A DNA stretch of 64,000 nucleotides from an uncultured Alphaproteobacteria bacterium (GTDB lineage Bacteria; Pseudomonadota; Alphaproteobacteria; HIMB59): contig CACMUL010000005.1 of the NCBI GenBank assembly GCA_902616855.1, positions 1 through 64,000 on the forward strand. Direction: 5' to 3'. Made by a program: the position numbers and the translations under genes. The notes under the pieces were generated by a model. That model ran no database searches. It worked only from the letters and a program-made list of their open reading frames with translations, and was not told where the DNA came from. Within the stretch, counting starts at the first letter, position 1, and every line of letters starts with the position of its first letter. Below are positions 53,218 through 62,461 of this stretch, piece after piece.

Positions 53218-53994
53218 TCATAGTTCTTGTACACTCATCCCAACTTTATTGTAACCGTTATCAACATACAAAATTTCTCCAGTTACTCCTTTAGATAAAT
53301 CACTCATTAAATAAACTGATGACTTCCCAATATCTGCCAACGATAATGGTTTTTTAATGGGAGAGTTCTCAATTGTATAATTATAAATTTTTCTTGATTT
53401 GTTTATAACAGCTCCTGCCAAGGTTCTCATTGGGCCAGCTGAAATAGCATTAACCCTAATTCCCCTGTCACCCATATCAACAGCAAGATACTTTATAGAA
53501 GTTTCCAATGCAGCTTTGGCAACACCCATTACGTTATAACTTTGCATATATCTTGAAGATCCATAATAAGTAAGGGCCATGATTGATGCACCATCATTCA
53601 TTTTTGGAGAAAGCATCCTCACCATTTCAGTTAATGAGTATGCAGAAATATGCAGTGTCCTAAGAAAATTTTCTCTAGTGGTATTTAAATATTTACCTGA
53701 TAGTTCATTCTTATCTGAATAGGCAACGGCATGAACAAAAAAATCAATTTTTCCTTTAATTCCATCACAAACATTTTCGAGAGAAGATGTGTCAGATACA
53801 TCACAAGGCATAATTCCTAAGCAGTTAATTTTCTCAGATAGGGGCTCAACTCTTTTTTTTATTGAGTCATTTTGATATGTCAAATACATAGTCGCACCTT
53901 CGTCGCTCAAGGACTTTGCAATACCCCATGCAATCGAATGATCATTGGCTATACCAACAACCAATCCTTTTTTGCCTTCTAAAATTTTACTCAT
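53218..53994 (-). CDS. fabI: Enoyl-[acyl-carrier-protein] reductase (NADH)
   Basis: Last reduction of fatty-acid elongation. The 258 aa short-chain dehydrogenase has the FabI N-terminus ([20 protein letters not shown]), the Tyr-x6-Lys pair in [12 protein letters not shown], and the family's [15 protein letters not shown]-like segment. It is the last gene of fabA-fabB-fabI and overlaps fabB by 8 bp. The trio follows the pnp block in the ancestral order, here separated by mtnA-mtnP. Confidence 0.95.
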   Translation of the reverse strand: MSKILEGKKGLVVGIANDHSIAWGIAKSLSDEGATMYLTYQNDSIKKRVEPLSEKINCLGIMPCDVSDTSSLENVCDGIKGKIDFFVHAVAYSDKNELSGKYLNTTRENFLRTLHISAYSLTEMVRMLSPKMNDGASIMALTYYGSSRYMQSYNVMGVAKAALETSIKYLAVDMGDRGIRVNAISAGPMRTLAGAVINKSRKIYNYTIENSPIKKPLSLADIGKSSVYLMSDLSKGVTGEILYVDNGYNKVGMSVQEL

Positions 53995-55204
53995 TAAAGA
54001 CAGTTAGATAGATAGATGCGTTTGTTCCACCGAAACCAAAACTATTTGATAGTATAGAATTAATTTTAATATCATTTTTATTCTCTAAGAGAATGTTCAT
54101 TCCTTTAGCCTTTTCATCTAAGTTTGAAATATTGGCCGATTCAACCAAAAAATCATTCTCCATCATTAAAAGAGAGTAGACAGCTTCTTGTACACCAGTT
54201 GCACCTAGTGAGTGACCCGTTAGTGATTTAGTAGAACTTGTTGGAGGGATATTATCACCAAAAACTTCTCTTATACCTTGTAATTCAATCATGTCTCCGA
54301 CAGGTGTTGATGTTCCATGAGCGTTAATATAATCAACAGGCCTACCCTGTGTTGCCATCTGCATACACCGAACTGCTCCTTCTCCAGACGGTTGAACCAT
54401 GTCATATCCATCTGAAGTCTGACCGAAACCTTGAATTTCTGCAACAATATTGGCCCCTCTTGCTTTTGCACTATCAAGGCTTTCAACTACTAAAACACCA
54501 GCTCCACCCCCAATAACAAACCCATCTCTTGAAGCATCATAAGCACGAGAAGCAACTTCTGGCGTTTCATTATATTTACTTGATAAAGCACCCATGGCAT
54601 CAAATAAAATTGACATTGTCCAATGAGTTTCTTCACCACCTCCGGCAAAAACAATCTCTTGTTGCCCGTGTCTAATGAGATCATAAGCATTGCCAATGCA
54701 GTGCAAACTCGTAGAGCACGCTGAACTAATGGAGTAATTTACACCTTTAATTTTAAAAGGAGTTGCTAAAGTAGCAGAATTTCCTGATGCCATTGTTCTT
54801 GTAACCATATAAGGTCCAATTTTTTTAACACCTTTTTCTCTTGCTATGTCAAATGCTTGTTGTAATTGAAATGTTGAAGGTCCACCTGATCCCATCACTA
54901 ACCCAGTATTAACATTAGATATAAGTTCCTCATCAAGACCTGAATGTTCGATTGCCTCTTTCATTGCTATATAATTATAAGCGGCCCCTTCTCCCATAAA
55001 ACGCAAAATTTTTCGATCTACATTTTCCTCTATATTTATTTTAGGTTTTCCATGTACATGACTTCTCATTCCAAGTTCTTCATATTCCTTACAATGACTA
55101 ATCCCAGATTTCACGTCTCTTAAGCTTTGTAAAACCTCTTTTTTATTATCTCCTATACAAGAAACTATACCGTATCCAGTAACAACAACTCTTTTATTAC
55201 TCAT
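53987..55204 (-). CDS. fabB: Beta-ketoacyl-ACP synthase I
   Basis: Condensing enzyme needed to elongate unsaturated acyl chains. The 405 aa thiolase-fold protein has the nucleophile in [12 protein letters not shown] and the two histidines in [12 protein letters not shown] and [13 protein letters not shown]. FabB rather than FabF is indicated by the FabA partner. It overlaps fabA and fabI by 8 bp each. Confidence 0.94.
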   Translation of the reverse strand: MSNKRVVVTGYGIVSCIGDNKKEVLQSLRDVKSGISHCKEYEELGMRSHVHGKPKINIEENVDRKILRFMGEGAAYNYIAMKEAIEHSGLDEELISNVNTGLVMGSGGPSTFQLQQAFDIAREKGVKKIGPYMVTRTMASGNSATLATPFKIKGVNYSISSACSTSLHCIGNAYDLIRHGQQEIVFAGGGEETHWTMSILFDAMGALSSKYNETPEVASRAYDASRDGFVIGGGAGVLVVESLDSAKARGANIVAEIQGFGQTSDGYDMVQPSGEGAVRCMQMATQGRPVDYINAHGTSTPVGDMIELQGIREVFGDNIPPTSSTKSLTGHSLGATGVQEAVYSLLMMENDFLVESANISNLDEKAKGMNILLENKNDIKINSILSNSFGFGGTNASIYLTVFNE

Positions 55205-55712
55205 TGAATAAACCCACTCTTAAATCATTGGCATGGTAAATTATTTTTTCTTTGTGAATTATCTGTCCATCTCCATAACCTATTGATAACCCTTTTTTAT
55301 TTAAAGATTTTTTTAAACTAACTTTATATTTTATTAATTCTTTGTCTGGTTTTATTTCTTCTACAAATTTTATTTCCCCAACACCCAAAGCACGACCTTT
55401 CCCAGGATACCCAAGCCAACCTAGATAAAAACCCAACATTTGCCATAAAGCGTCAAGACCCAAACATCCGGGCATAATTGGATCACCCAAGAAATGACAT
55501 TTAAAGAACCATAAATCTGCATTTATATCCAGTTCAGCAGTTATTTCCCCTTTCCCATGTACCCCGCCATCTTTATTGACATTAGTGATGCGATCAAACA
55601 TAAGCATAGGAGGTGCTGGTAGTTGGGCATTTCCCTTTCCAAATAAATTTCCTTTACCACATTCAATTATTTCTTCGTAACTATAACTAGATTGAGGTGT
55701 AAATGTATTCAT
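55197..55712 (-). CDS. fabA: 3-hydroxydecanoyl-ACP dehydratase/isomerase
   Basis: Introduces the double bond for unsaturated fatty acids by the oxygen-independent route. The 171 aa hot-dog-fold protein has the active-site His in [23 protein letters not shown], with the catalytic Asp in LDALW. Start ATG 55712 is one base after the ThiF-like gene stop. The fabA-fabB-fabI operon is typical of alphaproteobacteria; the irr regulator often next to it is absent. Confidence 0.96.
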   Translation of the reverse strand: MNTFTPQSSYSYEEIIECGKGNLFGKGNAQLPAPPMLMFDRITNVNKDGGVHGKGEITAELDINADLWFFKCHFLGDPIMPGCLGLDALWQMLGFYLGWLGYPGKGRALGVGEIKFVEEIKPDKELIKYKVSLKKSLNKKGLSIGYGDGQIIHKEKIIYHANDLRVGLFNE

Positions 55713-55713
55713 A

Positions 55714-56484
55714 TTAATGAGGACAATCTTTATTTGTTAATTGTAGTTTGTTTATGTCCGAAGTCAAAAGGTCTATCAAATTGATTTCACTTTTCAGTTG
55801 AGTTTTAATTTTTGCAAGGGCAAATATAATTTTCATACAAGCAAAACTAGTAACAAATCCTGCAACTGGACCTATCATTGCGCTGTTAAGACAACGGTGA
55901 TTCTGATCAACTTTAGGAAATAGACACTCAAAACATAATGGATTATTTTCTTCATTGTTTTGTGCAAAGTATATGCCCTCTGAAGAGTTAATTGATATGG
56001 ATACAAATGAGATCTTATTTGCTTTAGAATATTTTGAAGAAAAAATTTTATTCTGATGATTATCCGTGCAATCAAATATTAAATCAAAATTATTATTTGG
56101 ATTTTCTTTTATGAAAGACTCAAAATTTAAAGAATGCTCTTTTATTATTGTTGAGTCATTTATATTTTTAAGTTTATGTTTTGAAGTATTTGATTTAGAT
56201 TTACCAACATCATCTTTATCGTAATTAATTTGACGATGTAAATTTGACTTCTCTATAATATCATAATCAATAAGGTGAATCTCACCAATCCCAGCACGAA
56301 CAAGATATTGTGATGCAACAGTTCCCAGAGCACCTAAGCCAATTATACAAATTTTTTTCTTAGAGATATTTAGTTGCCCCTCTTCATTTATCCCAGGAAC
56401 TAAAATTTGTCTTCCAAACTCTTCAATCAGTTTTTCACTTTGTTCCTGTTGATCCAAAACCACCACTACCCCTCTCGCTTTCAC
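55714..56484 (-). CDS. ThiF/MoeB/HesA-family adenylyltransferase
   Basis: E1-like enzyme that adenylates the C-terminus of a ubiquitin-like sulfur carrier (ThiS or MoaD). The 256 aa protein has FGRQILVPGINEEGQ, the nucleotide loop IIGLGALGTVASQYLVRAGIG, DYDIIEKSNLHRQINY and DCTDNHQNK. A CFEC pair could hold zinc. The start is uncertain: GTG 56484 overlaps dut by 50 bp, whereas TTG 56457 would overlap less. No thiS, moaD or other cofactor genes are nearby. A thiF-like gene beside dut-coaBC is common in alphaproteobacteria. Confidence 0.85.
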   Translation of the reverse strand: MKARGVVVVLDQQEQSEKLIEEFGRQILVPGINEEGQLNISKKKICIIGLGALGTVASQYLVRAGIGEIHLIDYDIIEKSNLHRQINYDKDDVGKSKSNTSKHKLKNINDSTIIKEHSLNFESFIKENPNNNFDLIFDCTDNHQNKIFSSKYSKANKISFVSISINSSEGIYFAQNNEENNPLCFECLFPKVDQNHRCLNSAMIGPVAGFVTSFACMKIIFALAKIKTQLKSEINLIDLLTSDINKLQLTNKDCPH

Positions 56485-56878
56485 TTAAATGACTTACTAG
56501 TTCAAAATTAACCTTTTCATATTTTGTCACAACCATTTGTGCAATCCTCATTTTATCTTCAATTTCAAACATTTTTGATCCATGATTTATTAAAATCACT
56601 TTTATTTCACCTCGATAGTCAGCATCTATAGTTCCTGGGCTGTTAAGAACAGTAATAAAGTTTTTCACAGCCAGTCCACTTCGAGGTCTAATTTGAACTT
56701 CTAACCCATTTGGAATTTCAAAAAATAAACCAGTTCCAATTAGTTTTGATTCTTTTGGTAGTATGCTAACTTTTCCATTAGGTAAGTAAGCTCTAATATC
56801 CATTCCGGCACTAGATGATGTCTCATAAGTTGGAAGGATAACATTATCATTTATTTTTTTTACTTTTATACAAACCAC
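56435..56878 (-). CDS. dut: dUTP diphosphatase
   Basis: Hydrolyses dUTP to dUMP, keeping uracil out of DNA and supplying dTMP synthesis. All five trimeric-dUTPase motifs are visible: SSAGMDIRAYL, RPRSGLAVKNF, NSPGTIDADYRGEIKVILIN, RIAQMVV and ERGSGGFGSTG. I choose GTG 56878, one base after the coaB stop, rather than the ORF-track start inside coaB. The resulting 147 aa is the normal size. Confidence 0.95.
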   Translation of the reverse strand: MVCIKVKKINDNVILPTYETSSSAGMDIRAYLPNGKVSILPKESKLIGTGLFFEIPNGLEVQIRPRSGLAVKNFITVLNSPGTIDADYRGEIKVILINHGSKMFEIEDKMRIAQMVVTKYEKVNFELVSHLSESERGSGGFGSTGTK

Positions 56879-56879
56879 T

Positions 56880-57518
56880 CTAATTATCTCTATTACTAAT
56901 ATATTTGACAATTTTATTTGCAAAAATTGTTTTAGTTACATTTCCTAAATTTAAAAAGTCACCTGATCTTCCAATTAAAATACCATTATTATGCTTCGAA
57001 TTAAAAATTTTATCTTCTGCTGTTGGAAAGTTCAAAACTAGATAATCACAATTTTTGGAAAGCAATTTTTTTTTTGCATTTTGAAATACATCATTTGTTT
57101 CATAAGCAAATCCGACTGTAACCTTAGGTTTATATTTTCCAAATGACATTGATCTTAAAATATCAGGGTTATTGATTAACTTTAAAGACATTCTATTTTT
57201 TTTCTTAATTTTCAGTTTATTATATCTTTTAGCTTTATAATCACTAACTGCAGCATTAAAAATTCCTAAGTCGATAGACTTATATTTTTTTGCTTCTTTT
57301 AACATTTCATCTGCTGTAGGAGTGAAGATAAATTTAACATTTTTTGAAACTATTTGTTTTGTTTGAAGATATCCATGTAAACAGATAACTTTATAATTAA
57401 ATTTTAATAGGCTTTTTATTAAAGCTATTCCTTGCCGACCTGATGACTCATTTGATATATATCTTACTGGATCTATATACTCTCGAGTGCACCCAATAGT
57501 TATTAATGCGTGTTTCAA
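56880..57518 (-). CDS. coaB: Phosphopantothenate-cysteine ligase (CoaB half)
   Basis: Joins 4'-phosphopantothenate and cysteine on the way to coenzyme A. The 212 aa protein matches only the CoaB half of the usual CoaBC fusion: ITIGCTREYIDPVRYISNESSGRQGIAL, AAVSDYKAKRYNKLKIKK with the catalytic Lys region, and VGFAYETND. It begins with TTG directly after the coaC stop codon and in the same reading frame. The fusion has therefore been split by one stop exactly at the domain boundary. Confidence 0.92.
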   Translation of the reverse strand: MKHALITIGCTREYIDPVRYISNESSGRQGIALIKSLLKFNYKVICLHGYLQTKQIVSKNVKFIFTPTADEMLKEAKKYKSIDLGIFNAAVSDYKAKRYNKLKIKKKNRMSLKLINNPDILRSMSFGKYKPKVTVGFAYETNDVFQNAKKKLLSKNCDYLVLNFPTAEDKIFNSKHNNGILIGRSGDFLNLGNVTKTIFANKIVKYISNRDN

Positions 57519-58037
57519 TTACTTAAGTTGACTAATTATTTCAGTAGGATCAACTAATCGACCACTACCATACTCACCACAAGCTAAAGATCCATCATCT
57601 GGGCCAATAAAATGATGGCCAATATTCTTTAAATAGTCCACATTGTCTTGAATAATTTGATTAGCCCACATTTCTTTATTCATTGCAGGTGCAAAATATA
57701 TAGGTTTGTTTGCAGCAATCATACATGTTAGAGCTAGGTCATCACAAAAACCTTTTGCAAATTTTGAAATTATATTAGCTGTCGCAGGGTAAACAATAAT
57801 ATGAGTATTATCTCGTGCTAATTTTATGTGACCAATTTTTTTTTCCATATCCAAATCAAAAAGCTCTGAATACACTGGCTTATTGGAAATTGTTTCAAGT
57901 AGTAGTTTAGAAATAAACTCATAAGTGTTTTTTGTTGCAATAACTTCATATTCAATGGCTTTTTTTTGGCACTCACGAATTAGATCTAGAGATTTATAAC
58001 AGCCAACACTCCCCGTTATTATTATTAAAATTTTCAT
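57519..58037 (-). CDS. coaC: Phosphopantothenoylcysteine decarboxylase (CoaC half)
   Basis: FMN-dependent decarboxylase making 4'-phosphopantetheine. The 172 aa protein corresponds to the N-terminal half of bacterial CoaBC: ITGSVGCYKSLDLIR, catalytic His in KIGHIKLARD, APAMNKEMW and the active-site Cys in DGSLACGEYGSGRL. It ends with TAA right before coaB. Its start overlaps the ubiE stop by 4 bp. Confidence 0.93.
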   Translation of the reverse strand: MKILIIITGSVGCYKSLDLIRECQKKAIEYEVIATKNTYEFISKLLLETISNKPVYSELFDLDMEKKIGHIKLARDNTHIIVYPATANIISKFAKGFCDDLALTCMIAANKPIYFAPAMNKEMWANQIIQDNVDYLKNIGHHFIGPDDGSLACGEYGSGRLVDPTEIISQLK

Positions 58038-58735
58038 TTTTTCTGCACTATATATATGCTGTTAGCTCCAGAAATGAAATCAATAGTTTTAATATGAGAA
58101 AAACCTGTATTTATCAGTTCTTTAAGAAGGTTATTTTGATTAGGAAAAGAAATAATACTGTCAGCTAAGTATTTATAACTATGTCTATCATTGGAGATGA
58201 TGCTACCGGTAAAAGGTAAAATATATTTTAAAAAGTTTTGGTATGGACTTTTTAATAAATCTCTTTTTGGAATACCAAATTCCATAATAAAAAAATATCC
58301 ATTTCTTTTAAGACATCTATAAATCTCAGAAAAACCATTTTTTCGATTATTAAAATTTCTTACACCATAAGTACATGTTATAATTTGAAAAAAATTTTTT
58401 TTATAAGGCAAATTTTCTGCATAACCAACTTCGTAATTAATTTTTTTAGAACTATTTTTTTTTTTGGATATATTGTGCATTTCGGAAACAGGATCTAAAG
58501 CATAAAGATTTTTTGAAATAGGAAGCAAATTAAAGATATCTCCACTACCGCTAGCAATGTCTAAAATTTTCTCATTATCGGTATAATTTGATAATACAAG
58601 GTCAACAAAATATTTTTTCCAAAGTCTATGTATTCCAAGACTCATAATATCGTTCATTAAATCATATTTTGCATGAGATACATTTTCAAAAATATCTGTA
58701 ATATTATAATTATTTGAATTATTTTTAGTTATCAT
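58034..58735 (-). CDS. ubiE: Ubiquinone/menaquinone methyltransferase UbiE
   Basis: C-methyltransferase of quinone biosynthesis. The 233 aa SAM-dependent enzyme has IFENVSHAKYDLMNDIMSLGIHRLWK, typical of UbiE, the SAM loop ILDIASGSGDI, and TCTYGVRNFNNR. I choose ATG 58735, because the ORF-track start lies inside the divergent mutM gene. The resulting start codon shares two bases with the mutM start. In the ancestral order ubiE is followed by ubiB, which is missing here. Confidence 0.92.
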   Translation of the reverse strand: MITKNNSNNYNITDIFENVSHAKYDLMNDIMSLGIHRLWKKYFVDLVLSNYTDNEKILDIASGSGDIFNLLPISKNLYALDPVSEMHNISKKKNSSKKINYEVGYAENLPYKKNFFQIITCTYGVRNFNNRKNGFSEIYRCLKRNGYFFIMEFGIPKRDLLKSPYQNFLKYILPFTGSIISNDRHSYKYLADSIISFPNQNNLLKELINTGFSHIKTIDFISGANSIYIVQKK

Positions 58736-59552
58736 GCCTGAATTACCTGAAGTAGAAACCACAATAAGATATTTAAAGTCAAAAGTTAAAGGAAAAAAAA
58801 TTATTTCTATAAATAGGTCACAAAAAAAACTAAGGAAAAATTTAAACTTTCAAGATCTTGAGCAAATATCACAGAAAAAAATTATATCTGTTGAACGTTT
58901 TGCAAAATACATAATCATAGGATTAGACAATGAAAATTATGTAATTATTCACTTGGGAATGAGCGGTCGATTAAAGTTTTATTTAAACGAGAATTATAAA
59001 AAAGAAAAACATGACCATGTTGTTTTACAATTTAACAAATTTAAAATTATTTATAATGATCCTCGTAGGTTTGGCATGTTTTTTAGGCTTAAAGATTCAA
59101 AAGAAGTTAAATTTTTTTTTAATAACTACGGCTCTGATTTACTGACTAACAAGGTTAATTTAGATGAGGTGTATAACAAATTTATTAAGAAAAAAATCTC
59201 TTTAAAACAAGCTTTACTTGATCAAAGTTTAATTGTGGGTATTGGAAACATATACGCTAATGAAGCTCTTTTTCATTCAAAGTTAAACCCTCAAAGGCTA
59301 ACTTACACTCTTAAAAAAGCAGAAATATCTCAATTATTAAGCTCTTGTAAATTTGTATTGAAACTATCTTTAAAAAATGGTGGCTCTTCAATAAATGATT
59401 ATAAATCCCCAGATGGAACCCTCGGAAGTTTTCAGAGTTTATTTAAGGTCTATCAAAAGAAACATGTAATATACAAAAAAAAGACTTATAAAATAAAAAA
59501 AATCATCCAAAATGGGCGTTCGACTTTTTTTTCGCCTGCTTTACAAAAATAA
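58734..59552 (+). CDS. mutM: Formamidopyrimidine-DNA glycosylase
   Basis: Base-excision repair enzyme removing 8-oxoguanine and formamidopyrimidines. The 272 aa protein starts PELPEVETT, with the catalytic Pro2 and Glu3. The DNA-binding segment NDPRRFGMF and the helix-two-turn-helix GIGNIYANEALFHSKLNP follow. The C-terminal zinc-finger region (VYQKKHVIYKKKTYKIKKIIQNGRSTFF) lacks the four usual cysteines, so it may be a zincless finger. The glycosylase core is intact. Confidence 0.93.
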   Translation: MPELPEVETTIRYLKSKVKGKKIISINRSQKKLRKNLNFQDLEQISQKKIISVERFAKYIIIGLDNENYVIIHLGMSGRLKFYLNENYKKEKHDHVVLQFNKFKIIYNDPRRFGMFFRLKDSKEVKFFFNNYGSDLLTNKVNLDEVYNKFIKKKISLKQALLDQSLIVGIGNIYANEALFHSKLNPQRLTYTLKKAEISQLLSSCKFVLKLSLKNGGSSINDYKSPDGTLGSFQSLFKVYQKKHVIYKKKTYKIKKIIQNGRSTFFSPALQK

Positions 59553-59557
59553 AAAAA

Positions 59558-59566
59558 TGTGTATAA
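59558..59566 (-). promoter_or_regulatory. Possible DnaA box near dnaA
   Basis: TGTGTATAA is the reverse complement of TTATACACA, one accepted variant of the DnaA box. It lies between mutM and rpsT, 0.4 kb upstream of dnaA. A single box is weak evidence for an origin. Confidence 0.3.
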
Positions 59567-59611
59567 GTTATTAACGCTTTTAGACGAACAACCTGTTAAT
59601 AATAATTTTAT

Positions 59612-59878
59612 ATGCCACAACATAAATCAGCAAAAAAAAGACTTCGACAGTCTGACAGAAAAAAAACAGTTAACAAAGCTGTGAAATCAAATGTTTCAAC
59701 TCAACTAAAGGCAATTGATAAACTCATTAAAGATAAAAAGGTAGAGGAATCAATGGCGAAACTAAAAGTAGTTATGTCTGTACTGCATAAATCTACTAAA
59801 AAGAAAATCATGCACCTCAATAAGGCATCTAGAACCATCTCAAAACTACAAAAAGACATAACCGCAATTTCAAAATAA
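59612..59878 (+). CDS. rpsT: 30S ribosomal protein S20
   Basis: Small 16S-rRNA-binding protein. The 88 aa, lysine-rich, helical protein begins MPQHKSAKKRLRQSDRKK and contains NKAVKSNVSTQLKAIDKLI and KKIMHLNKASRTISKL, matching S20. Position between mutM and dnaA is the common alphaproteobacterial arrangement. Confidence 0.96.
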   Translation: MPQHKSAKKRLRQSDRKKTVNKAVKSNVSTQLKAIDKLIKDKKVEESMAKLKVVMSVLHKSTKKKIMHLNKASRTISKLQKDITAISK

Positions 59879-59950
59879 TTTTTTTTTTCAAGCAATTTTT
59901 TTTAAAAAAAACATTTTTTTTATTCTTCTTTTTTTAATTTTCATGCTTAA
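59879..59950. other. Extreme A/T-rich spacer before dnaA
   Basis: About 70 bases almost wholly A and T, including T8A8 (59896-59911) and further T-runs, between rpsT and dnaA. It could be the rpsT terminator region, the dnaA promoter region or a DNA-unwinding element. The sequence does not separate these. Confidence 0.4.
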
Positions 59951-59983
59951 ATAGTGCATCTTTTAGAGGAAGGAATTAAGTTA

Positions 59984-61351
59984 GTGGAAGACGAAAAGCA
60001 TCAAGGTGGCATAGATGTGTCCTGGCCGAAGATCACATCCGAATTAAAAAAATCACTTGATAAAGATACCTTCCAAAACTGGATTAAACCGATTTATTTT
60101 GAGTCTTTAATTGACACTTCTCTTACTCTCTCAGTTCCAACCAGGTTTTTACGTGATTGGATCATAAAAAATTATGCTTCTGTTATTAAAAAAGCTTATA
60201 TGGACCAAGGTCATAGCATTGATAAATTAGCTATAATCGTCAAAGAAAATAATAATCGAATTATTCCTGGCACAGAAGTCATCTATGAAGATAAAGATGA
60301 TGACGAAGACACATATTATGATGATATTTCTGCACCATTAGATCCAAAATTTACTTTTGATAATTTTATTGTTGGTAAACCCAACGAGTTAGCATATGCA
60401 GCAGCTCAACGTGTAGCACAATCAGAAGTTGTAAGCTTTAATCCATTATTTTTGTATGGTGGTGTTGGATTAGGAAAAACACATTTAATGCATGCAGTTG
60501 CCTGGAATATAAAAAAAAGAAATCCTAAAAAAAATGTTGTCTATTTAACAGCTGAAAAATTCATGTATCAGTTTATTAAGGCTTTAAGATTTAAAAATAT
60601 CATGAGTTTTAAAGAACAATTCAGATCAGTAGACGTTTTAATGATTGATGATGTGCAATTTATTATTGGTAAAGATAACACACAGGAAGAATTCTTTCAT
60701 ACTTTCAATACTTTAATTGACAAAAAAAGACAAATTATTATTTCAGCTGATAAATCCCCTGCTGATCTTGATGGATTAGAGGACAGATTAAAGTCCAGAT
60801 TAGGCTGGGGATTAGTAGCTGATATACATCCCTTAACTTATGAATTACGATTAGGTATTCTGCAGGCTAAAGCTGAACATAAATCACTAAATCTAAAACA
60901 AGAAGTAATGGAATTTTTAGCAAATAAGATCACAAATAATGTTAGAGAAATGGAAGGCGCCTTGAATAGATTAGCAGTTCATGCTTCAATTCAGGACTCA
61001 GAAATATCTGTTGACCTAGTAAAAGATGTTTTAAAAGACTTACTCAGGACTAATTCAAGAAAAATTACAATTGATGAAATTCAAAAGAAAGTTGTTGAGC
61101 ATTACAACATTAAACTTTCAGATATGCATTCACCGAGAAGATCAAGGTCTGTGGCGCGTCCAAGACAAGTTGCAATGTATTTAGCTAAGTCAATCACCAC
61201 AAGATCTTTACCTGAAATTGGTAGAAAATTTGGTGGCAGAGATCATACCACTGTTATTCATGCTATTAAAACTATCGAAGAAATTATGGTAAATGATCCT
61301 AACCTAGCAGAAGATATTGAACTTTTGACTAGAATATTGCAAACTTCTTAA
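59984..61351 (+). CDS. dnaA: Chromosomal replication initiator DnaA
   Basis: AAA+ ATPase that binds DnaA boxes and opens the origin. I choose GTG 59984 because GAGGAAGGA lies nine bases upstream; the ORF-track GTG at 59954 lacks such a site. Domain I (WPKITSELKKSLDKDTFQNWIKPIYF), a short acidic linker, the AAA+ domain (LYGGVGLGKTHLMHAVA, VLMIDDVQFI) and domain IV (RDHTTVIHAIKTIEE) are all present. It leads the dnaA-dnaN-recF-gyrB cluster. Confidence 0.97.
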   Translation: MEDEKHQGGIDVSWPKITSELKKSLDKDTFQNWIKPIYFESLIDTSLTLSVPTRFLRDWIIKNYASVIKKAYMDQGHSIDKLAIIVKENNNRIIPGTEVIYEDKDDDEDTYYDDISAPLDPKFTFDNFIVGKPNELAYAAAQRVAQSEVVSFNPLFLYGGVGLGKTHLMHAVAWNIKKRNPKKNVVYLTAEKFMYQFIKALRFKNIMSFKEQFRSVDVLMIDDVQFIIGKDNTQEEFFHTFNTLIDKKRQIIISADKSPADLDGLEDRLKSRLGWGLVADIHPLTYELRLGILQAKAEHKSLNLKQEVMEFLANKITNNVREMEGALNRLAVHASIQDSEISVDLVKDVLKDLLRTNSRKITIDEIQKKVVEHYNIKLSDMHSPRRSRSVARPRQVAMYLAKSITTRSLPEIGRKFGGRDHTTVIHAIKTIEEIMVNDPNLAEDIELLTRILQTS

Positions 61352-62461
61352 ATGGATTTTAGAGTAAGTCGAGAGGCTTTTTTAAGAGTCTTAACTCACG
61401 TTAGTTCAATTGTTGACAGTAGATCTACAATTCCAATTCTCTCTAACATTTATATAAAATGTGATAATAACCAAGTAGAAATTAGATCAACAGATATGGA
61501 TATTTCTATTAGAGAATTCGTATCAACCGACTCTTCAAAAAATGGCGAAGCAACGGTAAATTCAAGAATTTTAACTGATATAATTCGTAAGACAAAAAAA
61601 AACTCTATTGTAAAATGTAAATTAGAGGGTAATAGATTAATAATAAATTCTGATAACTCAGTCTTTGAGTTAAATGCATTAACTGCAGATGAATTCCCAA
61701 AATTTGTTCCTTTAGAACAAACAAATTCATTCGAATTAACAATCTCTCAGATAAAAAGGCTTTTTAATAAAACTAAATTTGCTATATCTGCTGAAGAGAC
61801 GAGATACTACCTAAATGGCATATACTTCCATACTGTTACTAACGGACCAAAGTCAACTTTGAGGTGTGTTGCTACTGACGGCCATAGACTTGCTAAAACA
61901 GAGTTAGATTTAACAAATGTCATAAATATATCTGGGATTATACTTCCCAGAAAATTTATACTTCAATTAGACCGTATTTTAGCTGATTTTGAAGGTAAGG
62001 TTAAAATAATATGTACTGATACTCAAGTGAGTCTAGAAGCAGATAATTTCATTATAATAAGTAAACTAATAGATGGAACATTTCCAGATTATGAAAAAGT
62101 TATACCTGTATCTAATGACAAATTATTACAAGTTGAGGCAGAGCCTTTTTTTAATGCCATTGATAGGGTTTCGACTGTTAATCAAGACAAAACACCAACA
62201 GTTAAGTTACAATTTGAAAATAATAGCATCAAGATAATGGCCACAAGCACTGACAGCAACAAAGGCGATGAAGAGGTTGCAGCAAGTTACGCTGCCGATG
62301 GTCTTGAAATACTTTTTAATTCAAAATATATATTGGATTTACAAGATGTTGTTGAAGGAGACACTTTGATTTTAGAGTTACTAAATCAATCATCACCAGT
62401 AATAGTAAAGGACCCTAAAGATACAACAAGTTTATTTATTTTAATGCCTATGAGGGTTTAA
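61352..62461 (+). CDS. dnaN: DNA polymerase III sliding clamp (beta)
   Basis: Ring-shaped processivity clamp. The 369 aa protein has three similar clamp domains: SSIVDSRSTIPILSNIYIKC, the central FAISAEETRYYLNGIYFH with CVATDGHRLAKTE, and a C-terminal domain ending with the conserved LFILMPMRV. It starts immediately after the dnaA stop and is of normal length. Confidence 0.97.
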   Translation: MDFRVSREAFLRVLTHVSSIVDSRSTIPILSNIYIKCDNNQVEIRSTDMDISIREFVSTDSSKNGEATVNSRILTDIIRKTKKNSIVKCKLEGNRLIINSDNSVFELNALTADEFPKFVPLEQTNSFELTISQIKRLFNKTKFAISAEETRYYLNGIYFHTVTNGPKSTLRCVATDGHRLAKTELDLTNVINISGIILPRKFILQLDRILADFEGKVKIICTDTQVSLEADNFIIISKLIDGTFPDYEKVIPVSNDKLLQVEAEPFFNAIDRVSTVNQDKTPTVKLQFENNSIKIMATSTDSNKGDEEVAASYAADGLEILFNSKYILDLQDVVEGDTLILELLNQSSPVIVKDPKDTTSLFILMPMRV

